This document shows positions 41,959 to 50,881 of a stretch of DNA of 64,000 nucleotides, piece by piece. Source of the DNA: CANQBR01 sp964641395 (GTDB lineage: Bacteria; Bacillota; Negativicutes; Acidaminococcales; Acidaminococcaceae); the NCBI GenBank assembly GCA_964641395.1, contig CAZXKQ010000002.1, positions 19,208 to 83,207 of the forward strand. Reading direction: 5' to 3'. The translations under genes and the position numbers were made by a program. The notes under the pieces were generated by a model, which was not told the DNA's origin, ran no database searches, and worked only from the letters and a program-made list of their open reading frames with translations. Each line of letters begins with the position of its first letter. Within the stretch, counting starts at the first letter, position 1.

Positions 41959-43353
41959 ATGTTGGAGCAGTTAGTGGGGGGAGACACTATCAGCGCCGTC
42001 AGCACGGCCCTAGGCCAAGGGGCCGTGGGCATAGTGCGGCTCAGCGGTCCCCAGGCCCTGACTATAGCCGACCGGCTTTTCTCCTCAGCCCAGGGCCGGC
42101 CCTTGAGTGCCGCCGTCCCCCACTTCCTCACCTACGGCCACGTCTACGACGTGGACGGCAGCGTAGTAGACGAGGTGCTGGCAGTCTACATGGCCGCGCC
42201 CCATTCCTACACGGCTGAAGACGTAGTGGAGATCCAGTGCCACGGCGGGGTAGGGGCCCTGGGCAAGATCCTCAGCCTGACTTATCAAGCTGGCGCCAGG
42301 CCGGCGGAGCCAGGTGAATTCACCAAGAGGGCCTTCCTCCACGGCCGCATCGACCTCACCCAGGCGGAAGCAGTGCTAGCCAGCGTCACAGCTAGGAGCG
42401 AGGCCGCCTTGAAGCTGGCAGCCCGCCAGCAACAGGGCCAGCTGGCCCGGAGCATTGCTGGCTGGCGGCGGCAGTTACTGGATCTCTTGGTACACTTAGA
42501 GGCCTGCATAGATTATCCCGAAGAGGACCTTCCTGACTTGACCTACCGGCAGGTAGGTGAGACGATAAAGGGCATAGTCCTGGGTTTGAAGGAGCTTTTA
42601 GCCCGGGCCAGAAGCGGCAGGCTGGTGCAAGAGGGCCTGCCTATCGCCATTATCGGCCGGCCTAACGTAGGTAAGTCCAGCCTCTTGAATGTTTTGTTAG
42701 GGGAGGAGCGGGCCATCGTCAGTGCCACAGCCGGCACCACCAGGGACACCATCCAGGAGCAGCTGTTGCTGGCCGGCGTGCCCCTGCTGCTGACAGATAC
42801 GGCGGGCATCAGGCCTACGGGGGACGGGGTGGAAAGGCTGGGAGTGGAGCGGAGCCTGGCCGTCTTGGAACAGGCCCAGTTAGTCCTCTGCGTCCTGGAT
42901 GCCAGCCAGGATCTGAGTGCTGAAGATGAGGAGGTACTGGCTGCCTCGGCTGGCAAGGATAGGTTTATTATCCTCAATAAGCAGGATCTGCCGACTAAGT
43001 TAGCCATAGCTAACATAAAAGCCGCTCACCCCGCCCTGGCCGTCCTTCCCTTTGTGGCGAGGACGGGAGCCGGCAGGGAAGACCTGGAACAGGCCTTAGC
43101 CGGCTACGTCTTCGGCCAGGAAGGCCGCCTGACGGAGGGGGCCTATGTGCAGAACGGCCGGCAGGAAAACCTAGTGCGCCAAGCTCTCGCCGCCCTGCAG
43201 GAGGCAGAGGCCGCCTTGGCAGCCGGCCTGCCCTACGACTGCCTGGAGCTGGACCTCCGCGCTGCCGCTGCTTCCCTAGGCTCGGTGACAGGGCAGGAGG
43301 TGGGGGCTGAGGTCATAGACGAGCTTTTCGCCCGCTTCTGTATCGGCAAGTAG
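41959..43353 (+). CDS. mnmE: tRNA modification GTPase MnmE
   Basis: A 464-residue GTPase that with MnmG modifies the wobble uridine of certain tRNAs. N-terminal DTISAVSTALGQGAVGIVRL, folate-binding helical domain EFTKRAFLHGRIDLTQAEAV, G1 GRPNVGKSSLLN, G3 DTAGIR, G4 NKQD, and the C-terminal CIGK with the catalytic cysteine. It precedes mnmG, its partner. Confidence 0.96.
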   Translation: MLEQLVGGDTISAVSTALGQGAVGIVRLSGPQALTIADRLFSSAQGRPLSAAVPHFLTYGHVYDVDGSVVDEVLAVYMAAPHSYTAEDVVEIQCHGGVGALGKILSLTYQAGARPAEPGEFTKRAFLHGRIDLTQAEAVLASVTARSEAALKLAARQQQGQLARSIAGWRRQLLDLLVHLEACIDYPEEDLPDLTYRQVGETIKGIVLGLKELLARARSGRLVQEGLPIAIIGRPNVGKSSLLNVLLGEERAIVSATAGTTRDTIQEQLLLAGVPLLLTDTAGIRPTGDGVERLGVERSLAVLEQAQLVLCVLDASQDLSAEDEEVLAASAGKDRFIILNKQDLPTKLAIANIKAAHPALAVLPFVARTGAGREDLEQALAGYVFGQEGRLTEGAYVQNGRQENLVRQALAALQEAEAALAAGLPYDCLELDLRAAAASLGSVTGQEVGAEVIDELFARFCIGK

Positions 43354-43375
43354 GAGGCTTTTTAGGCTTGGACTG

Positions 43376-45253
43376 ATGGACGCTATAGCGGATAGGTATG
43401 AGGTAATCGTAATCGGGGCAGGCCATGCCGGCCTGGAAGCAGCCCTGGCAGCAGCCAGGCTGGGCTGTCGCACCCTATTAGCCACCCTGTCCTTGGACAA
43501 CCTGGCCTTGATGCCCTGTAACCCCAGCATCGGCGGCCCGGCCAAGGGCCACTTAGTGCGGGAGCTAGACGCCTTAGGGGGGCAGATGGGGCTGATAGCC
43601 GACCAGGCCTGCCTCCAGATGCGGCTTTTAAACACCGGCAAGGGTTATGCGGTCCACGCCCTCAGAGGGCAGGAGGACAAGGCCGTCTACCACAGCTTGA
43701 TGAAGGAAGTGGTGGAGGGCCAGGACAGGTTAGAGTTGAAGCAGTTGATGATCGACCAGTTGCTGGTAGAGCAGGGCCAGGTAGTGGGGGTGGCGGCAGA
43801 AAGCGGCGAAGTCTTCGCTGCAGACTGCGTCATCCTGGCTAGCGGCACCTACCTGCGGGGGAGCGTGGTCTGCGGCCAGAGCCGCTACTCCTGCGGGCCT
43901 AACGGCCTGCGCAGCGCCCAACGGCTCAGCGCCTCCCTGGAGCAGGCAGGGGTAGTCTTGCAACGGTTTAAAACCGGCACCCCGCCCCGCTTAGACGGCC
44001 GCAGCCTGGACTACAGTAAGATGCAGATCCAGGAGGGAGATAAGGAAACCCGCAATTTTTCCTTCCTTTCCCCCTCCCTGCCGCGGCAGCAGCTGCCCTG
44101 TTGGCTCACCTATACTAATGAGGCCACCCACAGGGTGGTGCGGGACAACCTCCACCTCTCCGGCCTCTACAACGGCATGGTAGAGGGGGTGGGCCCCCGC
44201 TACTGCCCTTCCATCGAGGCCAAGGTGGTCCGTTTTGCCGACAAGGACAGGCACCAGCTCTTCCTGGAGCCAGAAGGGCGGCACACCCAGGAGATGTACG
44301 TGCAGGGGATGAGCTCCTCCCTCCCGGCCAGGGTGCAGCTGGAGTTTTTACAGACTATAGCCGGCCTGGAGCACTGCCGTATGATGCGGGCCGGCTACGC
44401 CATCGACTATGACTGCTTGGATCCCCTCCAGCTGCAGCCTTCTTTGGAGCACAAGGCCATAGGCGGCCTCTTCAGCGCCGGCCAGAGCAATGGGACCAGC
44501 GGCTATGAGGAGGCGGCGGCCCAGGGCCTGATGGCCGGGATCAATGCGGCCCGCAAGCTCAAGGGCCTGCCTCCCTGCATCCTGCGGCGGGATCAGGCCT
44601 ATATAGGGGTGCTGATCGACGACCTGGTGACCAAGGGCACAGAGGAGCCCTACCGGATGATGACCTCCCGGGCGGAGTACCGCCTCCTCCTACGCCAGGA
44701 TAATGCGGACCTACGGCTCACCGAGCTGGGCTGGCAGCTAGGCACAGTCAGCCCTCAGCGCTACCAGCTTTTTACCCAGAAGCGGACGGCTGTAGAGCGG
44801 GCCCTGGCCCAGCTGCAGACCATCAATATCGGGCCCAGCCAGGAGGCCAATGCCGCCCTAGCCGCCTTAGACAGCCCCCCCCTGAAAAGCGGCAGCTCCG
44901 TGGTAGACTTGTTGCGCCGCAAGGAGCTCCACTATAGACCTCTGGCAGCGGCCCTGGGCCTGCCTGAGCTGTCGGAGCAGGTGGCGGAACAGGTAGAAAT
45001 CAATATCAAGTACGAAGGTTACATAGCCAAGCAGCGGAAAGAAGTGGAGCGCTTTTTACAGTTAGAGGACAGCCTCCTGCCTGCCGAGCTGGACTACCGG
45101 GCCATCAAGGAACTGAGCTCTGAAGCAGTGGAAAAATTGGAGCGGGTGCGGCCCCTCTCCTTAGGCCAGGCCAGCCGCATCAGCGGCGTTTCCCCGGCTG
45201 ATCTCAATGTTTTGCTCCTTACCTTGGCACTGAGGCGGCAGCGGGGTGGCTGA
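43376..45253 (+). CDS. mnmG: tRNA modification enzyme MnmG (GidA)
   Basis: A 625-residue FAD enzyme, partner of MnmE. FAD-binding EVIVIGAGHAGLEAALAAAR, the family stretch PCNPSIGGPAKGHLVRELDA, TGTPPRLDGRSLDYS, and the C-terminal helical part ending GVSPADLNVLLLTLA. AGGAGG lies rather far (18 bases) from the ATG. The downstream rsmG start is within or just after its stop. Confidence 0.96.
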   Translation: MDAIADRYEVIVIGAGHAGLEAALAAARLGCRTLLATLSLDNLALMPCNPSIGGPAKGHLVRELDALGGQMGLIADQACLQMRLLNTGKGYAVHALRGQEDKAVYHSLMKEVVEGQDRLELKQLMIDQLLVEQGQVVGVAAESGEVFAADCVILASGTYLRGSVVCGQSRYSCGPNGLRSAQRLSASLEQAGVVLQRFKTGTPPRLDGRSLDYSKMQIQEGDKETRNFSFLSPSLPRQQLPCWLTYTNEATHRVVRDNLHLSGLYNGMVEGVGPRYCPSIEAKVVRFADKDRHQLFLEPEGRHTQEMYVQGMSSSLPARVQLEFLQTIAGLEHCRMMRAGYAIDYDCLDPLQLQPSLEHKAIGGLFSAGQSNGTSGYEEAAAQGLMAGINAARKLKGLPPCILRRDQAYIGVLIDDLVTKGTEEPYRMMTSRAEYRLLLRQDNADLRLTELGWQLGTVSPQRYQLFTQKRTAVERALAQLQTINIGPSQEANAALAALDSPPLKSGSSVVDLLRRKELHYRPLAAALGLPELSEQVAEQVEINIKYEGYIAKQRKEVERFLQLEDSLLPAELDYRAIKELSSEAVEKLERVRPLSLGQASRISGVSPADLNVLLLTLALRRQRGG

Positions 45254-45254
45254 A

Positions 45255-45980
45255 ATGGACTTTAGGCAGATTCTGGCCGCCAGGGCGGGCCAGGCAGGGC
45301 TGGCCCTCAGCCAGCAGCAGTTGGAGCAGTTCCAGCTCTACTACGATCTCTTGTTGGAGACTAACCAGGTGATGAACCTTACCGCCATTACCGAGCCGGA
45401 GGGGGTGGCGGTGAAGCACATAGTGGATTCCCTGCTGGCCTTTGAGCCTGGCTTCGCCGGTAAGAAGCTGGCCGACGTAGGCAGCGGGGCAGGCTTTCCC
45501 GGCCTACCACTGAAGATCTACTGCCCCAGCCTCCAGGTGGTGCTTATCGACAGCCTGGCCAAACGGCTCCGCTTTTTGGCAAGGGTAGTGGCCGCCCTAG
45601 GGCTGACCGGGGTCAGCCTCCTCCACAGCAGGGTGGAGGATCTAGGCAGGCTGCCTGGGCAGCGGGAGGCCTACCAGGTGGTTACGGCCAGGGCAGTGGC
45701 CAGGTTTTCCGTCTTGGCAGAGTACTGCCTCCCCCTGGTAGAGCTAGGGGGCAGTTTCATCGCCCTCAAGGGCGGTAACTACCAGGCTGAATTAGCAGCT
45801 GCCGGCCGGGCCCTCCGCACCTTGGGGGGCAGGGTAGCAGCGGTCAGGGAGTTCCAGCTGCCGGGCCTGGGGGAAGGAAGGGCTATTATCAAGGTTGTGA
45901 AGGTGGGCAAGACCCCCTCCGCCTACCCGCGGCGGGCCGGCTTGGCGCTGAAGCAGCCCTTAGAGGGAAGGGAGGACTAA
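45255..45980 (+). CDS. rsmG: 16S rRNA (guanine-N7) methyltransferase RsmG
   Basis: A 241-residue SAM enzyme that methylates a guanosine in the 530 loop of 16S rRNA; its loss gives low-level streptomycin resistance. Motif I is LADVGSGAGFPGLPLKI; NLTAITEPEGVAVKHIVDSL precedes it. I chose the ATG after GGGGTGG; a GTG at 45246 inside mnmG is the alternative. It is followed by the noc-like gene one base later. Confidence 0.94.
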   Translation: MDFRQILAARAGQAGLALSQQQLEQFQLYYDLLLETNQVMNLTAITEPEGVAVKHIVDSLLAFEPGFAGKKLADVGSGAGFPGLPLKIYCPSLQVVLIDSLAKRLRFLARVVAALGLTGVSLLHSRVEDLGRLPGQREAYQVVTARAVARFSVLAEYCLPLVELGGSFIALKGGNYQAELAAAGRALRTLGGRVAAVREFQLPGLGEGRAIIKVVKVGKTPSAYPRRAGLALKQPLEGRED

Positions 45981-45981
45981 G

Positions 45982-46854
45982 ATGCTAGAAGATGGGTTTT
46001 CCGTATTAGATGGGGATTTCAGCCAGCTAGCCCAGCCCAAGGCTGCCGGCCAGGTGGTGAAGGTCCCCATAGACAAGATCCTGCCCAATCCCTACCAGCC
46101 CCGCAAGAATTTTGAAGCAGGGGCCTTGAGGGATTTAACGGCCTCTATAGCCATGTACGGCATACTCCAACCCTTATTAGTGGCGCCGGCTGAGGCTGGC
46201 TGCTACACCCTCATCGCCGGCGAGAGGCGCTTGCGGGCTGCCAAGCTGGCAGAGCTGCAAGAGGTGCCGGTGCTGATCAGCAATTACGATGAAGAGCAGA
46301 AGGCGGAGGTTTCCCTCATCGAAAACTTACAGCGGGAGGATCTCCACTTTTTAGAAGAGGCGGAGGGCTACGAGCAGCTGATGCAGCGCTTCCACCTTAC
46401 CCAGGAGGCCATGGCTGCCCGGGTAGGGAAGAAGCAGTCTACTATAGCTAACAAGGTGCGGTTGTTGAAGCTGCCAGGGGCGGTGCGGCAGAAAATCTTG
46501 GACTACGACTTAAGCGAGCGCCATGCCCGGGCCCTGCTGGCCCTGGAAGCAGAGGAGCAGCAGCTGGCAGTGTTGAAGGTGGTCCACACCCGCAGGTACA
46601 GCGTGCGCCAGACGGAGGAGTACATCAACAAGTTGCTCCAGCAGCTCATCCAGGAAAGGAAGCGGCGGCGGGTGATCGTCAATGACGTGAGGGTCTACGT
46701 GAACAGCATCAAGCGCATAGCTGCGGCGGTGAAGGAGGCGGGCATCCCGGTCAGCATGGAGCAGAGCATAGAGGCCGAGGATGTGATCATCACGGTGCGG
46801 ATTAAGAATATGAAGAAGCCTGTAGACGCCAACTCCACCCCCCTCTTTAAGTGA
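45982..46854 (+). CDS. noc: ParB-family nucleoid occlusion-like protein
   Basis: A 290-residue ParB-type CTPase fold: ILPNPYQPRKNF, GERRLRAAKLAELQEVP, ENLQREDLHFLEEAEGYEQL, then the helix-turn-helix EAMAARVGKKQSTIANKVRL. Its place after rsmG and before parA/parB is that of noc in Bacillus. Noc binds DNA sites and membrane to keep division away from the chromosome. Its sites cannot be predicted here; two parS palindromes lie just downstream. It could instead be a second chromosomal ParB. Confidence 0.82.
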   Translation: MLEDGFSVLDGDFSQLAQPKAAGQVVKVPIDKILPNPYQPRKNFEAGALRDLTASIAMYGILQPLLVAPAEAGCYTLIAGERRLRAAKLAELQEVPVLISNYDEEQKAEVSLIENLQREDLHFLEEAEGYEQLMQRFHLTQEAMAARVGKKQSTIANKVRLLKLPGAVRQKILDYDLSERHARALLALEAEEQQLAVLKVVHTRRYSVRQTEEYINKLLQQLIQERKRRRVIVNDVRVYVNSIKRIAAAVKEAGIPVSMEQSIEAEDVIITVRIKNMKKPVDANSTPLFK

Positions 46855-46884
46855 GGAGGAGGTTGCTCCCTACCGGTCAACGTT

Positions 46885-46925
46885 ACACCTCCCCCTGTGG
46901 CTGAAGACGGGGGGAGGTGTTTTAC
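46885..46925 (+). terminator. Terminator after the noc-like gene
   Basis: ACACCTCCCC (46885-46894) pairs with GGGGAGGTGT (46911-46920), followed by TTTAC. Confidence 0.8.
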
Positions 46926-46930
46926 TAGTT

Positions 46931-46948
46931 AGGTTTCACGTGAAACCT
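46931..46948. promoter_or_regulatory. parS-like site 1
   Basis: AGGTTTCACGTGAAACCT is an 18-bp perfect palindrome containing the parS core GTTTCACGTGAAAC. Confidence 0.85.
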
Positions 46949-47025
46949 GGCAGGCCTGGAACTAGCGGCAACAAAGCCGGCTCTGCCCCCGTCCCGGCGG
47001 CTGTGACCCTGGTTGCTACCGGCTA

Positions 47026-47041
47026 TGTTTCACGTGGAACA
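47026..47041. promoter_or_regulatory. parS site 2
   Basis: TGTTTCACGTGGAACA is the reverse complement of the classic Bacillus parS sequence. It lies 257 bases before parA. Confidence 0.92.
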
Positions 47042-47166
47042 GGGGCGGCCAGCCGCCTGCTGGGACCGCCACAGTCAAGGCAGGGAAAAAATACTTCGCT
47101 AAAACGGAGAATTTAGCCCGTCCTATTGTAGTAGAAAAAAGCCCTTACTTCGGTAATTTAGCAAAC

Positions 47167-47175
47167 TGTGGATAA
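47167..47175 (-). promoter_or_regulatory. Isolated DnaA box upstream of parA
   Basis: TGTGGATAA is a perfect DnaA box on the minus strand. The gene-free stretch 46926-47298 otherwise holds the two parS sites and the parA promoter. Confidence 0.55.
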
Positions 47176-47252
47176 AGCTGTGGCAAATGGGGACAAGCAA
47201 GCTGCTAAAACAACTATTTTTTCCCCTAAAACTGCCCAGGGGGCCTAATCTG

Positions 47253-47261
47253 TGATAGAAT
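47253..47261 (+). promoter_or_regulatory. Extended -10 promoter of parA
   Basis: TGATAGAAT (extended -10), 37 bases before the ATG. The -35 is poor. Confidence 0.5.
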
Positions 47262-47298
47262 ATAGGGGACAGCAAGGGAGAGAAAGAGAGGGTGCAGC

Positions 47299-48060
47299 AT
47301 GGTCAAGGTAATAGCCATCGCCAATCAAAAAGGAGGGGTGGGGAAGACCACCACGGCGGTGAATCTGGCTGCCTGCCTGGCAGAACTGGGCCGCCGCACC
47401 CTGCTGTTAGACTGCGATCCCCAGGGCAATGCCACCAGCGGCCTGGGAATAGATAAGCGAGGGCTGAAGACCTGTATCTACGACAACATTATCAACGGGG
47501 TGCCTATGAAGGAGACCCTCCTCCCCACCGCCTATCCCCGGCTGGACCTGGTGCCGGCCCGGATCCAGCTGGCGGGAGCCGAGATAGAGCTGGTGGCCAT
47601 GCTGAACAGGGAAGGACGGCTGAAGAACGCCTTAGAGCGGGTGAAGCACGACTACGATTACGTCCTATTAGACTGCCCTCCCTCCCTAGGCCTGTTGACG
47701 GTGAACGCCCTCACCGCCGCCACCTCCGTCCTGGTGCCCATCCAGTGCGAGTTCTACGCCTTGGAGGGGGTGAGCATGCTGATGAACACCATCCGCCTAG
47801 TGCAGCGCAACCTCAACCCGGCCCTTAAGCTGGAAGGGGTGGTAATGACCATGTTCGATGCCCGGACCAACCTGTCCCAGGATGTGGTCAGCGAGGTGCA
47901 GGGCTATTTTAAGGCCAAGATGTACCGCACCATCATACCTAGGAATGTGCGGCTCAGCGAAGCGCCTAGCCACGGCCAGCCGGTGCTGGCCTACGACAAA
48001 AAGTCCAAGGGTGCCCAGGTGTACCTGGCCTTAGCCCAGGAGGTGATAGGGGATGAGTAA
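47299..48060 (+). CDS. parA: Chromosome partitioning ATPase ParA/Soj
   Basis: A 253-residue deviant Walker ATPase: IANQKGGVGKTTTAVNLAAC, LLLDCDPQGNATSGLG, YVLLDCPPSLGLLTVNAL. It moves origins with ParB and, as Soj, modulates DnaA. The 3' end overlaps parB by eight bases, so the two are coupled. Confidence 0.96.
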   Translation: MVKVIAIANQKGGVGKTTTAVNLAACLAELGRRTLLLDCDPQGNATSGLGIDKRGLKTCIYDNIINGVPMKETLLPTAYPRLDLVPARIQLAGAEIELVAMLNREGRLKNALERVKHDYDYVLLDCPPSLGLLTVNALTAATSVLVPIQCEFYALEGVSMLMNTIRLVQRNLNPALKLEGVVMTMFDARTNLSQDVVSEVQGYFKAKMYRTIIPRNVRLSEAPSHGQPVLAYDKKSKGAQVYLALAQEVIGDE

Positions 48061-49054
48061 GAGAAGCGGCCCAGGGGGCCTAGGCAGGGGCCTAGGGGCC
48101 CTCTTCGGCGAGAACAGCCAGCCCTTGGTGGGAGCAGAGGCGGCGGCTGCCAAGGAGGCCATAGAGGTGGCTATCGACCTTATCAGCCCCAATCCCTTCC
48201 AGCCCCGGCGGAACTTTGCGCCAGAGGGCCTGGAGGAGCTGGCCCGTTCCATAACCCAGCACGGGGTGGTGGAGCCCCTGATAGCCCGGCCTCTGCAGGA
48301 GGGCTACCAATTAGTAGCTGGTGAGCGGCGGCTGCGGGCGGCCAAACTAGCCGGCCTGCAGAAGGTGCCCCTGGTGGTGCGGCCCTACAGCGACAGCCAG
48401 GTCAGGGAGATCGCCCTGGTGGAAAACATCAACCGCCATGACCTTAACCCCATAGAAGAGGCGGAAGGTCTGCGGGCCCTGATGGAGGACTGCGGCCTAA
48501 CCCAGGAGCAGGTAGCGGAGAAGGTGGGCCGCAGCCGGGTGGCGGTGACCAACATCCTGCGTCTCTTGAATCTCTGCCCGGCTGTGCAGGACTTGCTGCG
48601 GCAGGGCCGCATAAGCATGGGCCAGGCCCGCACCCTTCTAGGCCTGCCGGAGGGGCAGCAGGAAGCAGTAGCCCAAGCGGTTATAGACAGCGGTTGGAGC
48701 ACCAGGATGACTGAAGAAGTAGTGCGCCGCTTGAAGGAAGGCAAGCAGGTAAAAATTACCCGGGAAATAATCGAAGAGGTGGTGGCCGCCAAGGGGAAGA
48801 AAGGAAGCAAGGCAGCAGCCCCGCCCCCGCCGGCCTTCAGCCAGGAGTTTGAAAGCCAGGCCCGGCTATGGCTGGGAACCAAGGTCAAGGTGCTGCCCCT
48901 GCTGACGGATAAGAAGGGCCGTCAGGCTGGCTCCATCCAGATAGAATACTACAGTCCCGAAGACTTGCAGCGCATCTACGAACTGTTGCAGGAGCGGCTC
49001 CAGCCAGAGAGGGGCCAAGCCCAGCCTAGCAGGGCTGTCAAGCTTCCTGTGTAA
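48053..49054 (+). CDS. parB: Chromosome partitioning protein ParB/Spo0J
   Basis: A 333-residue parS-binding protein. N-terminal GLGRGLGALFGE (the ParA-contacting start), NPFQPRRNF, GERRLRAAKLAGLQKVPLVV, ENINRHDLNPIEEAEGLRAL, and the recognition part VAEKVGRSRVAVTNILRLL. Two parS sites lie 1 kb upstream. A proline/alanine linker precedes the C-terminal dimer domain. Confidence 0.96.
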   Translation: MSKRSGPGGLGRGLGALFGENSQPLVGAEAAAAKEAIEVAIDLISPNPFQPRRNFAPEGLEELARSITQHGVVEPLIARPLQEGYQLVAGERRLRAAKLAGLQKVPLVVRPYSDSQVREIALVENINRHDLNPIEEAEGLRALMEDCGLTQEQVAEKVGRSRVAVTNILRLLNLCPAVQDLLRQGRISMGQARTLLGLPEGQQEAVAQAVIDSGWSTRMTEEVVRRLKEGKQVKITREIIEEVVAAKGKKGSKAAAPPPPAFSQEFESQARLWLGTKVKVLPLLTDKKGRQAGSIQIEYYSPEDLQRIYELLQERLQPERGQAQPSRAVKLPV

Positions 49055-49093
49055 GGCTGTGGCGGCCACGGGCAAGAGAGAAGAAGGGATAAA

Positions 49094-49609
49094 ATGCAAG
49101 CTCTAAATGCTAGTTTCATCAATCATGCAGCGGTGCTCTGGGGCCTTTTGGGCCTCTTCTGCCTGGTCCTCCTCCTGCTGCTGCTCCAGACTAGGAGCCG
49201 GCTGGCCCGCCTCCAGCAGAAATACGATTTCTTCACCCGGGGTAAACGCACCAATATCGACGGCCTGCTGACCACCGTCCTGCAGGAACTGCGGACAGAG
49301 GAGGCAGCCCGGGCCGAACTAGAAAAACAGTACCAGGCCTTGGCCCAGCAGACGGAGGGTTGCCTGCAGGTGGTGAAGATGAAGCGGTACGATGCCTTTG
49401 ACGCCATGGGAGGGGAGCTGAGCTTCTCCCTTCTGCTGGCAGACAAGCACCAGGACGGGGTCATCCTCACCAACATCTGCGGCCGGGAGGAACAGCGCTC
49501 CTATATCAAGGGGCTCCAGGCCGGCCGCCCCTCCCATCCCCTCACCCAGGAGGAGCAGGAGCTGCTGTCAGCTGAGGGTGTGCAGCTAGGGAGAAGGGCC
49601 CAAGAATAA
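49094..49609 (+). CDS. DUF4446 family membrane-anchored protein
   Basis: A 171-residue protein with one N-terminal membrane span (WGLLGLFCLVLLLLLL), a coiled-coil stretch (residues 40-90) and the family core RYDAFDAMGGELSFSLLLAD with GVILTNICGREEQRSYIKGL. The function is unknown; the gene often follows parB in Bacillota. It ends just before the promoter of the structured RNA. Confidence 0.85.
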   Translation: MQALNASFINHAAVLWGLLGLFCLVLLLLLLQTRSRLARLQQKYDFFTRGKRTNIDGLLTTVLQELRTEEAARAELEKQYQALAQQTEGCLQVVKMKRYDAFDAMGGELSFSLLLADKHQDGVILTNICGREEQRSYIKGLQAGRPSHPLTQEEQELLSAEGVQLGRRAQE

Positions 49610-49611
49610 AC

Positions 49612-49640
49612 TTGCCAAGTACCCAGGCCCGTGGTATGAT
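49612..49640 (+). promoter_or_regulatory. Strong promoter of the structured RNA
   Basis: TTGCCA (49612-49617), a 17-base spacer and TATGAT (49635-49640) preceded by TGG. Confidence 0.75.
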
Positions 49641-49646
49641 AGTAGC

Positions 49647-49990
49647 TAGAAGGCCGCTGTCAGGCCCGGCCGGGTCTTCGCCACGGCAGCGGTAGCCATA
49701 GGGGGTTGAGTGCCAAGATTCTGCAACAGTAATAAGCCACAAGAATGAGGCCGTAGGCAGAAGGGTAGGCGTGGATCAAACTAGAACGACGTTTTAGAGC
49801 ACAGTAGGAACGAAGAGGCTAGATTGTGACAACCGAGGTGTTTTGCGTGAAGTTCTTATCCTACATCATTGTCCAGCTCTTAACCCTGGGCAATGGGGAA
49901 CACAGACGTACCTTCCAGTTATAAGGAGCGCTAGGCTCATAGAGAAAACAGAGGCTGCGCAAGGGGGTTACCCCTCCTGCGCAGTTTTTG
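49647..49990 (+). ncRNA. Unassigned structured RNA or long riboregulator leader, about 340 nt
   Basis: No supported reading frame, but a dense set of helices: GGCCGCTG with CAGCGGTAGCC (49652-49697), TTCTGC with GCAGAA (49719-49762), CTAGAAC with GTTTTAG (49781-49797), GTAGGA with TCCTAC (49804-49864), CATTGTCCAG with CTGGGCAATG (49867-49895) and the terminator. It begins at a strong promoter and ends 16 bases before the zinc/manganese binding-protein gene. I tested by eye for tmRNA, RNase P RNA, SRP RNA, T-box and cobalamin elements and found none convincing. It may be an independent RNA or a metal-responsive leader. Confidence 0.5.
49954..49990 (+). terminator. Terminator at the end of the structured RNA
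   Basis: CTGCGCA and TGCGCAG enclose GGGGG/CCCC with a TTA loop, followed by five T. It is very stable and lies directly before the next gene's ribosome binding site. Confidence 0.88.
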
Positions 49991-50005
49991 TAAGCAGGGA
50001 TAGAG

Positions 50006-50881
50006 ATGAAAAAAAGTTTCTTGTTGTTTTTGCTCCTCCTAGGGGGGCTGTTACTGGGCGGCTGTTCTGGTCCAGCCCCTCAGCAGGAGGGGAGGCTGCT
50101 GGTCAGCGCCTCCTTCTACCCCATGGCGGAACTGGCCAAGGGGGTGGGGGGTGAGCTAGTCCATGTTCAGACCCTGGCCCCGGAAGGGGTGGAACCCCAC
50201 GATTTTGAGCCCTCTCCCCGGGCTATTACCGCCCTGGGCCGGAGCCAGGTCTTCATCTACAACGGCCTAGTGGAGCCTTGGGCGGCAGGGGCCTTGCAGG
50301 CGGTGGCCGAGCGGCAGGTGCTGGCCCTCTGTGCTGGAGAGGGGCTCTATCAGCTGCCGGACGGCACCCAGGATCCCCACGTCTGGCTCAACTTAGCCAA
50401 GGCCCAAATCCAGGTGCAGCGGATCTGCGCCGCCTTCAGCCAGGCCGATCCTGCCCATGCCGCCGCCTACCAGCGGAATGCGGCAGCCTACGGGGCCCAG
50501 CTGGCCAGGCTGGACGGGGCCTATAAGGAGCTGGGGCGGAAGAGCCGCCACAGGACCATCGTCTGCAGCCATGCGGCCTTCGGCCACCTGGCCGCCGCCT
50601 ACGGTTTTCAACAGCAGGCCCTGCTGGGGCTGAGCCCGGAGGCAGAGCCCACCGCCGCCACCCTTCAGGCCCTGGCGGCCTTGGTACGGCGGGAGGGCCT
50701 GAGCTACGTCTTTATGGAGGCCCAGGCTTCCGGCAAGGTGGCCGCCCTGCTAGCCCAGGAGGCAGGGGTGCAGGTGCTGCCCCTCAATCCGGCTGAGGGC
50801 TCAGGCCCTCCTGGCCAGCCCCAGAGCTTCCTAGAGATTATGGAAGGGAATTTACGCAACCTAGCAAAGGGCTTACAATGA
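50006..50881 (+). CDS. Zinc/manganese ABC transporter substrate-binding lipoprotein
   Basis: A 291-residue cluster A-I metal-binding protein (ZnuA/MntC kind). The lipoprotein signal ends in LLGGCS (Cys20). Metal-site histidines lie in VEPHDFEPSP, DPHVWLNLAK and CSHAAFGHLA. The acidic residue near the end is not clear. The His-rich loop seen in many zinc-specific ZnuA proteins is missing. It overlaps the ATPase gene by four bases. Zinc or manganese cannot be separated from sequence. Confidence 0.9.
   Translation: MKKSFLLFLLLLGGLLLGGCSGPAPQQEGRLLVSASFYPMAELAKGVGGELVHVQTLAPEGVEPHDFEPSPRAITALGRSQVFIYNGLVEPWAAGALQAVAERQVLALCAGEGLYQLPDGTQDPHVWLNLAKAQIQVQRICAAFSQADPAHAAAYQRNAAAYGAQLARLDGAYKELGRKSRHRTIVCSHAAFGHLAAAYGFQQQALLGLSPEAEPTAATLQALAALVRREGLSYVFMEAQASGKVAALLAQEAGVQVLPLNPAEGSGPPGQPQSFLEIMEGNLRNLAKGLQ

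Noticed and set aside
49791..49800. GTTTTAGAGC resembling the start of a Cas9-type CRISPR repeat
   Set aside because: It occurs once, with no spacer array or cas genes; it is one arm of a local hairpin.
49647..49990. tmRNA, RNase P RNA, SRP RNA, T-box or cobalamin riboswitch
   Set aside because: The hallmark sequences (tRNA-like ends with TTCGA, the AGGAAAGTCC core, the GGAAG loop, the TGGnACCGCG box, the GCCACTG box) are absent; resemblance around GCAACAGTAA is too short.
49843..50154. 103-residue frame spanning the RNA terminator
   Set aside because: It reads through the terminator and the ribosome binding site of the binding-protein gene in another phase.
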